64,000 nt of DNA from Prevotella sp. (GTDB lineage: Bacteria > Bacteroidota > Bacteroidia > Bacteroidales > Bacteroidaceae): assembly GCA_017651265.1 (NCBI GenBank), contig JAGCDO010000005.1, positions 1-64,000 of the forward strand, written 5' to 3'. The notes under the pieces are model-generated. The model did not search any database, was not told the DNA's origin, and saw only the letters and a list, made by a program, of their open reading frames with translations. Positions 59,782 through 64,000 of the stretch are shown here, in pieces; position 1 is the stretch's first letter, and each line of letters starts with the position of its first letter. Position numbers and translations under genes: made by a program.

Positions 59782-61698
59782 ATGAAAAAGTTATATATAA
59801 TTGCTTTGCTTGGTGTCGCTTTCGGCTTCACAGCTTGTGAGGAAAAGCTCGACATCCCGCAGAAGGCCACGCTGACCACTGAAACCTTCTATCAGACTGA
59901 TAAGGATTGCCAGCAGGCTCTGGCTTCTGCTTATGAGAACTTCCAGTGTAATACCTTAGGCCGTGCTATGGGTCCTGGTATCTACACTCCTGCAAGAGTT
60001 CTGGCTAACCACCCCGGTGACGATGTTTGCTACGGTGGTGAGTTCTATGGTGACCATGAGTGGGGTGGAGCCATCAATGAGTTCCGTTTCCTCCACACTA
60101 CCGAGGCTTACGAGTACCTTTACAAGGCTCTCTACCTTTCTATTTATCAGGACAACCTCGTACTGCAGTATTTCGGCGAGAAAGAGGATGCTACTGATTT
60201 CATGAAGCAGGCTGCTGCTGAGGCCAGAGTGCTCCGTGCATACAACTTCTTCCTGCTTGCTTGCTACTGGGGAACTCCTCCTTTCGTAGATCATGTGTTC
60301 GGTGCTGACGAGACTCCTACCAACAGTGATAGCGAGACAGCTCCTGAGAATGCTCCGAAGACACAGCAGGCTTATTTCCAGTGGGTTGCTGAGGAGTGTG
60401 AGAAGGCCGTTCCCGACCTGCTCGAGCGTAAGTCAACAGCCGACAAGGAAGGTTCATTCCGCGTAACAAAGGGCTTTGCTAACGCAATGGCTGGTAAGGC
60501 TTATATGTTCGCTGGCGATTACGCCAAGGCTGAGGCTGCTTTGAAGAAGGTTATCGACTCTGATAAGTATGCGTTGGTTGATGGTAGCGAATATGCTGAC
60601 CTCTTCCACATTCAGGGTGATGGTTGCCCGGAGAAGGTATTCGAGATGGACGTAAGATATAATCCTGCTGCTCCTGAGTATGGTCCTATCGTTAATGGTA
60701 TCAACCAGGGTTGGAACAGCCACAGTACTTGGATGGAGCCCAACTCCTTCCAGATCCGTTCTGACAAGTTCAAGAAGGTTTGTCTGCAGTATTACACAGG
60801 TTCTGTTGTAGGTTGGGGTTCAATCGGTGTTCCTGAGTGGTATGGCAATGCCTTTGCTTTGAACGACAATGGCCAGATCAAACCTTTAGGCCCGGATGGT
60901 GAGTATCAGTCTGCCCGTTTCAAGGCTACATTGGTTCACATTGATGATATGGTGTATGGTGAAACCGGTATTGCTGACATCGACCGCTATTATACCAAGC
61001 TGGCTACTATGAAGCATGCTGATAAGGTGAAGAATGATATGATTGGTATTAAGGCCGGTCGTAAAGGTCACTATGGCCAGTCATTCTGGATTCCTATGAA
61101 GCATGTCATCCGCCTTGGCGATGCTGAGGAAGCAGGTGGTGCAAATACTTATAGCTCTGTTCACCGTCTGAACAACATCATCGTGATGCGTTATGCTGAG
61201 GTGCTCCTCAACTATGCTGAGTGCTGCGCACGTAACGGTAAGATGGATGAGGCTAAGAAGTATGTGAACCTGATTCAGAATCGTGCTGGTTCAAAGACCA
61301 TCAGCGACAATGTTACTCTGGAGACAGTGAAGAAGGAGAAGGCATGGGAGCTCTGGTTCGAGGGCTGCCGCTATCAGGATCTGATGCGCTGGACCAGACA
61401 GGGTGACACCGACCAGTTCACACAGGAAGGTCTCGAGCACCTGAAGAAGCAGGGTACAGCTGTTCCTAACCTTTGCGACAAGGTTTCTGAGATGCCGTCA
61501 ACAATCGATGGTGTTGATCTGAACGACGTTGTTTGGGAGAATGGCACAGAGGCTAACAGCCGCTTCTATATCTTCCACTCTCATCCGGCAGTTGATGCTG
61601 GTAACGAGGTAGGATGGCAGGAGAAGCATCGTCTCTTCCCGTATCCGCAGACTATCTTGGATAACAACCCCGCTCTGCACCAGAATCCGGGTTGGTAA
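59782..61698 (+). CDS. SusD/RagB-type surface lipoprotein, 638 aa
   Basis: Lid lipoprotein of the SusC partner. Lipoprotein signal MKKLYIIALLGVAFGFTAC (lipid Cys19), then a helical TPR-like fold: KLDIPQKATLTTETFYQTDKD, QQALASAYENFQ, AAAEARVLRAYNFFLLACYWGTPP (the SusD-hallmark YW..P) and the C-terminal half IIVMRYAEVLLNYAECCARNG and WELWFEGCRYQDLMRW. Length is on the long side (typical 500-600), with the extra residues in the middle. Same strong codon bias as SusC. Confidence 0.97.
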   Translation: MKKLYIIALLGVAFGFTACEEKLDIPQKATLTTETFYQTDKDCQQALASAYENFQCNTLGRAMGPGIYTPARVLANHPGDDVCYGGEFYGDHEWGGAINEFRFLHTTEAYEYLYKALYLSIYQDNLVLQYFGEKEDATDFMKQAAAEARVLRAYNFFLLACYWGTPPFVDHVFGADETPTNSDSETAPENAPKTQQAYFQWVAEECEKAVPDLLERKSTADKEGSFRVTKGFANAMAGKAYMFAGDYAKAEAALKKVIDSDKYALVDGSEYADLFHIQGDGCPEKVFEMDVRYNPAAPEYGPIVNGINQGWNSHSTWMEPNSFQIRSDKFKKVCLQYYTGSVVGWGSIGVPEWYGNAFALNDNGQIKPLGPDGEYQSARFKATLVHIDDMVYGETGIADIDRYYTKLATMKHADKVKNDMIGIKAGRKGHYGQSFWIPMKHVIRLGDAEEAGGANTYSSVHRLNNIIVMRYAEVLLNYAECCARNGKMDEAKKYVNLIQNRAGSKTISDNVTLETVKKEKAWELWFEGCRYQDLMRWTRQGDTDQFTQEGLEHLKKQGTAVPNLCDKVSEMPSTIDGVDLNDVVWENGTEANSRFYIFHSHPAVDAGNEVGWQEKHRLFPYPQTILDNNPALHQNPGW

Positions 61699-61746
61699 TC
61701 AACGGAATCGAGAAGTACAGTTAACTGTACTCATCAATAACATCAA

Positions 61747-61778
61747 TGCTCTGCACCAATCGGTGCAGGGCATTTTTT
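61747..61778 (+). terminator. Terminator of the SusC/SusD operon
   Basis: CTGCACC-AATC-GGTGCAG stem (61751-61768), flanked by ATGCT and GGCAT pairing, followed by TTTTTT. Confidence 0.85.
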
Positions 61779-61794
61779 GTGGCTTATAATATGT

Positions 61795-61893
61795 ACCTGC
61801 GGTTTTACATTCTAATACCTATGGTTTTGCTTTCTAATACCTATGGTTTTGAAGCCTAAAACCTATGCTTTTGCAGCCTAAAACCATAGGTTT
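61795..61893. repeat. 22-bp-period array (ACCTATGGTTTTG)
   Basis: Starts of the ACCTnYGGTTTT word at 61795, 61817, 61839 and 61861, all 22 bp apart; an inverted AAACCATAGG follows at 61882. Confidence 0.95.
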
Positions 61894-62002
61894 AGGAAGT
61901 TGCCTTTATGGGCATAGCGTTTCTTGCCTTTGCACAGTATTAATTGCCTCAACGCTATTTTCCAACCTAAGCACACTCTGTTCCGAGCCTATATAAGATG
62001 TA

Positions 62003-62061
62003 TTCCCAGTGTGGGAACAAAGTATTCCCAACATGGGAACAATTTATTCCCAACGTGGGAA
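62003..62061. repeat. 22-bp-period array of TTCCCA-TGGGAA palindromes
   Basis: TTCCCAGTGTGGGAA, TTCCCAACATGGGAA and TTCCCAACGTGGGAA at 62003, 62025 and 62047. The same three words as at 36404-36462, in cyclically shifted order. Confidence 0.97.
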
Positions 62062-62079
62062 TGGTGCGTTTCTGGCCTT

Positions 62080-62135
62080 GGTACTGGCAGTTTCAGGCGT
62101 TGGCACTGGCAGTTTCAGGCGTTGGCACTGTATAA
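62080..62135. repeat. 22-bp-period array (ACTGGCAGTTTCAGG)
   Basis: ACTGGCAGTTTCAGGCGTTG at 62083 and 62105, and ACTG at 62127: 22-bp steps. It runs directly into the CTAG array. Confidence 0.92.
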
Positions 62136-62140
62136 GCGCT

Positions 62141-62270
62141 CTAGAAGCTCTAGAAGCTCTAGGAGCGCTAGATTGCTAGAAATGCTAGATAACCTGGGAA
62201 TACTAGTAGATATAGAAATCCTAGTGTATCTAGGAGCACTAGATTACCTAGGAAGCCCTAGCTTATATAG
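62141..62270. repeat. Dense CTAG array with about 9-bp period
   Basis: Twelve CTAG sites, from 62141, 62150, 62159 on, mostly 9 bp apart (two gaps of 18). CTAG is a tetranucleotide normally rare in bacterial DNA. No gene is seen from 61699 to 62403. Confidence 0.92.
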
Positions 62271-62277
62271 CAAAGAA

Positions 62278-62307
62278 AAAGGGATCTGCCTTTCGGCAAA
62301 TCCCTTT
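62278..62307 (-). terminator. Terminator of the duplicated secreted-protein gene
   Basis: AAAGGGATTTGCC-GAAA-GGCAGATCCCTTTTT on the minus strand, followed by CTTTGC. Between it and the stop, 62329-62403 repeats the last 17 bases of the gene (TTACTTCTGGATGAACT). Confidence 0.8.
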
Positions 62308-62403
62308 ATGGTTGTGTGTTCAATAGAATTACTTCTGGATGAACTTGAGCTTTGCTCGAGTTCATCTTCGTTCGGAAGAACTCAAGCGAGCTTGGTTCTT
62401 CTC

Positions 62404-63507
62404 TTACTTCTGGATGAACTTCTTACCGTTCTGGATAACAACGCCCTTGTAGTTAGCGTTAACCTTCTGACCAGCGAGGTTGAAGATAGCGCCGTTTACA
62501 AGCTGGTTAGCCTTAACAGCCTCGATACCACTAGGATCACCATCCAGGTCGATAACCTTAACAGACTTCACGATAGTTGTTCCAAGGAAGTCACCGTTCT
62601 GGAAGAGCAGGTGGCAACCCTCGAGTGTGTAAGCAAAGTACGGGAACTCGATCTCTACAGTCTGGAAGTCGTCAGAAGCAGGTACGTCAACTGTGGTCTG
62701 GTCGTTGCTTGCCCATGTACCCATGTTGATCTGCAGTGTACCAGCGGTCGGGAACTTAGCAACAACAACAATCTTGTAGTTGCCATCTTCCTCTACGTTG
62801 AAGCTGCCATCAGGAACAATCATAGTCTGGGGCTGCCAGAGCTGACCTGTCTGAGAACCAACGGTGATAGCAATACCATCGGGATCAACGCCTACAGAAC
62901 CTTCCTGACCGTCACCGAACTGATTCCAACCAGTGAACTCGGTAATACCAGTGAAGTCGTTCTCATAAAGAACAGCACCTTCTGATTCACCACCACCCTG
63001 GCCTTCGCCATCCATGTTGTAAACCTTAACAGTCTTCACGAGAGTTGTTCCAAGGAAGTCACCGTTCTGGAAGAGCAGGTGGCAACCCTCGAGTGTGTAA
63101 GCAAAGAACGGGAACTCGATCTCTACAGTCTGGAAGTCGTCAGAAGCGGGAACCTGAACAGTAGTCTGGTCGTTGCTTGCCCATGTACCCATGTTGATCT
63201 GCAGTTCACCTGCGGTCGGGAACTTAGCCTCAACAACAACTTTGTAGTTGCCATCTTCCTCAACATTGAAAGTTCCATCAGGAATAACCATTGTCTGGGG
63301 CTGCCAAAGCTGACCTGTCTGAGAACCAACGGTAATTGCAAGACCTTCGCCAGCCTTCAGTTCAACAGAACCTTCCTGACCGTCACCGAACTGATTCCAA
63401 CCAGTGAACTCAGTAGCAGTTGTAAAGTCTACCTCAGCGATCAATTCCTGAGCGTTTGCACCAACGGCCATCAAAGCCATTGCAACAAGAGTAAAAAACT
63501 TTTTCAT
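62404..63507 (-). CDS. Secreted protein with two near-identical domains, 367 aa
   Basis: Signal peptide MKKFFTLVAMALMAVGANAQ, then two copies of a domain of about 140 residues: copy 1 from FTTATEFTGWNQFGDGQEGS to VKVYNMDG (about residues 28-165), copy 2 from FTGITEFTGWNQFGDGQEGS to VKVIDLDG (about 189-330). The units share GSQTGQLWQPQTM, TWASNDQTTV and LLFQNGDFLGTT and look like beta-sandwich carbohydrate-binding modules. A Gly/Ser linker joins them. The end IFNLAGQKVNANYKGVVIQ with NGKKFIQK is the shared C-terminal tail of the LRR proteins. Strong codon bias. A very recent duplication at DNA level. Confidence 0.85.
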   Translation of the reverse strand: MKKFFTLVAMALMAVGANAQELIAEVDFTTATEFTGWNQFGDGQEGSVELKAGEGLAITVGSQTGQLWQPQTMVIPDGTFNVEEDGNYKVVVEAKFPTAGELQINMGTWASNDQTTVQVPASDDFQTVEIEFPFFAYTLEGCHLLFQNGDFLGTTLVKTVKVYNMDGEGQGGGESEGAVLYENDFTGITEFTGWNQFGDGQEGSVGVDPDGIAITVGSQTGQLWQPQTMIVPDGSFNVEEDGNYKIVVVAKFPTAGTLQINMGTWASNDQTTVDVPASDDFQTVEIEFPYFAYTLEGCHLLFQNGDFLGTTIVKSVKVIDLDGDPSGIEAVKANQLVNGAIFNLAGQKVNANYKGVVIQNGKKFIQK

Positions 63508-63780
63508 AAGCTAAAACTTAATTGGTTTGTTAATTGAATAATGTTATTAATAAGATAAGTATATCTCCTCTATTTTATAAAATCGATGTAAAGGTAAGGC
63601 ATTTTTCCCAAACCGACTTTTCTTTTTGGTTAAAAAATGTTTCAAACGGTTAATTTCGCACTTTTAGATACATTTTATAGGGATTATTGAAACAAATGAT
63701 AAAATCACAATACTTTATTGAACGTACTGATCATACATTACTGCCCTACCGCCTGAGCGGCCTACAGCGGAATAGTTTTG

Positions 63781-63788
63781 CAAAGGTA
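63781..63788 (-). promoter_or_regulatory. Possible -7 element of the secreted-protein gene
   Basis: Minus-strand TACCTTTG about 275 bases before the start; the 63508-63780 leader is AT-rich with no gene. Confidence 0.35.
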
Positions 63789-63830
63789 ACCTTTTTTTCT
63801 TATTGTTGCAAGTATTATCAGAAAAAATGT

Positions 63831-63911
63831 ATACTTTGGCTACGCCGAAAGTACTCCCGTTCGGAAAAACCCAAATATATTTGGTTTTTCGCTCACTTAA
63901 TCGTACCTTTG
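63831..63911 (+). promoter_or_regulatory. Promoter cassette, copy C (right-edge gene)
   Basis: TACTTTG followed by GGCTACGCCGAAAGTAC hairpin, a purine-rich tract, then TTTG (63880-63883) and TACCTTTG (63904-63911) 20 bases later. Confidence 0.78.
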
Positions 63912-63932
63912 CACCAAAATCAATCTACATCG

Positions 63933-64000
63933 ATGAAAAGATTCTTACCTGTATTGACATGGCTGGGAGCCTTGCTGCTCATCGCCTTTGCACTAATCTT
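63933..64000 (+). CDS. N-terminal fragment of a protein with a hydrophobic start (cut by window edge)
   Basis: ATG at 63933 begins MKRFLPVLTWLGALLLIAFA and continues LI to the window end. The start has a positively charged head and a hydrophobic stretch, so it is a signal peptide or first membrane helix. Family not recognisable from 22 residues. Placed 22 bases after the -7 element of promoter cassette C, which supports it as a real gene. Confidence 0.65.
   Translation, partial: MKRFLPVLTWLGALLLIAFALI

Noticed and set aside
62003..62135. Possible CRISPR array
   Set aside because: The repeats are 15-22 bp with 7-bp or no spacers and the words change along the region; no cas genes are present.
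61924..62985. Plus-strand open frame of 353 codons
   Set aside because: It is antisense to the duplicated secreted protein, whose minus-strand frame has a signal peptide, repeated domains and a terminator; the plus frame starts in the 22-bp and CTAG arrays and its Ser/Leu-rich product is the mirror of the repeats.

Overview
The window looks like a chromosomal segment of a Bacteroidales bacterium close to Prevotella/Segatella. Evidence: many genes are preceded by the Bacteroidetes promoter form (-7 TAnnTTTG, often with TTTG 19-20 bases upstream); there is a SusC/SusD pair, a one-polypeptide hybrid two-component regulator, BspA-type leucine-rich-repeat secreted proteins, and family proteins such as DUF4254, DUF4290 and DUF2851. 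I saw no rRNA, tRNA, CRISPR array or intact insertion sequence.

Layout. 1-4.6 kb: a conserved hypothetical gene, an unlisted small rubredoxin gene, a GT9/DUF4254 pair (LPS core type), an outer-membrane barrel protein, then aroQ and an O-methyltransferase. 4.6-11.4 kb: accessory region, all on the minus strand: WYL regulator, uracil-DNA-glycosylase-like protein, DUF262/DUF1524 protein (GmrSD-like), a frameshifted gene, a serpin and a HIRAN protein; this reads as a possible defence island. 11.5-20.2 kb: a PepSY-like protein, a WG-like protein, then a minus-strand envelope cluster (UbiA-type phosphoribosyltransferase, two acyltransferases, an EptA-like phosphoethanolamine transferase) running with nadD, gmk and yicC. 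20.3-26.1 kb: core plus-strand operon tsaB, DUF4290, murA, rimM, dxr, rseP. 26.1-38 kb: TlpA-like lipoprotein, GH95 fucosidase, a TonB-receptor-like barrel, esterase and thioredoxin group with a Crp/Fnr regulator, and a MATE pump. 38-44 kb: FMN-binding protein, DUF2851 protein and an orphan hybrid regulator. 44.4-51.2 kb: two copies of a module made of a secreted LRR protein plus a small acidic protein, with dinD between them. 51.8-56.3 kb: a two-gene hypothetical unit, dapB, lepB, a WbqC protein. 56.5-63.5 kb: SusC/SusD and a secreted protein with an internal duplication. A new gene begins at the right edge.

The most unusual content is in the non-coding DNA. First, a quasi-palindromic element of exactly 118 bp (32-bp arm, 54-bp core, 32-bp arm) occurs three times, with more divergent relatives. 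Its core is conserved between copies, while its arms are built of 7-bp words that match each other within a copy but differ between copies. Heptamer arrays of this kind also run into genes, supplying stop codons, a start region, and in one case both arms of a hairpin inside a coding region, one of which encodes most of a membrane helix. Second, at least seven separate spacers hold short arrays whose repeat words are unrelated to each other yet are all spaced by exactly 22 bp. Third, a roughly 80-bp promoter cassette with a hairpin recurs upstream of three unrelated genes. I do not recognise any of these as described elements.
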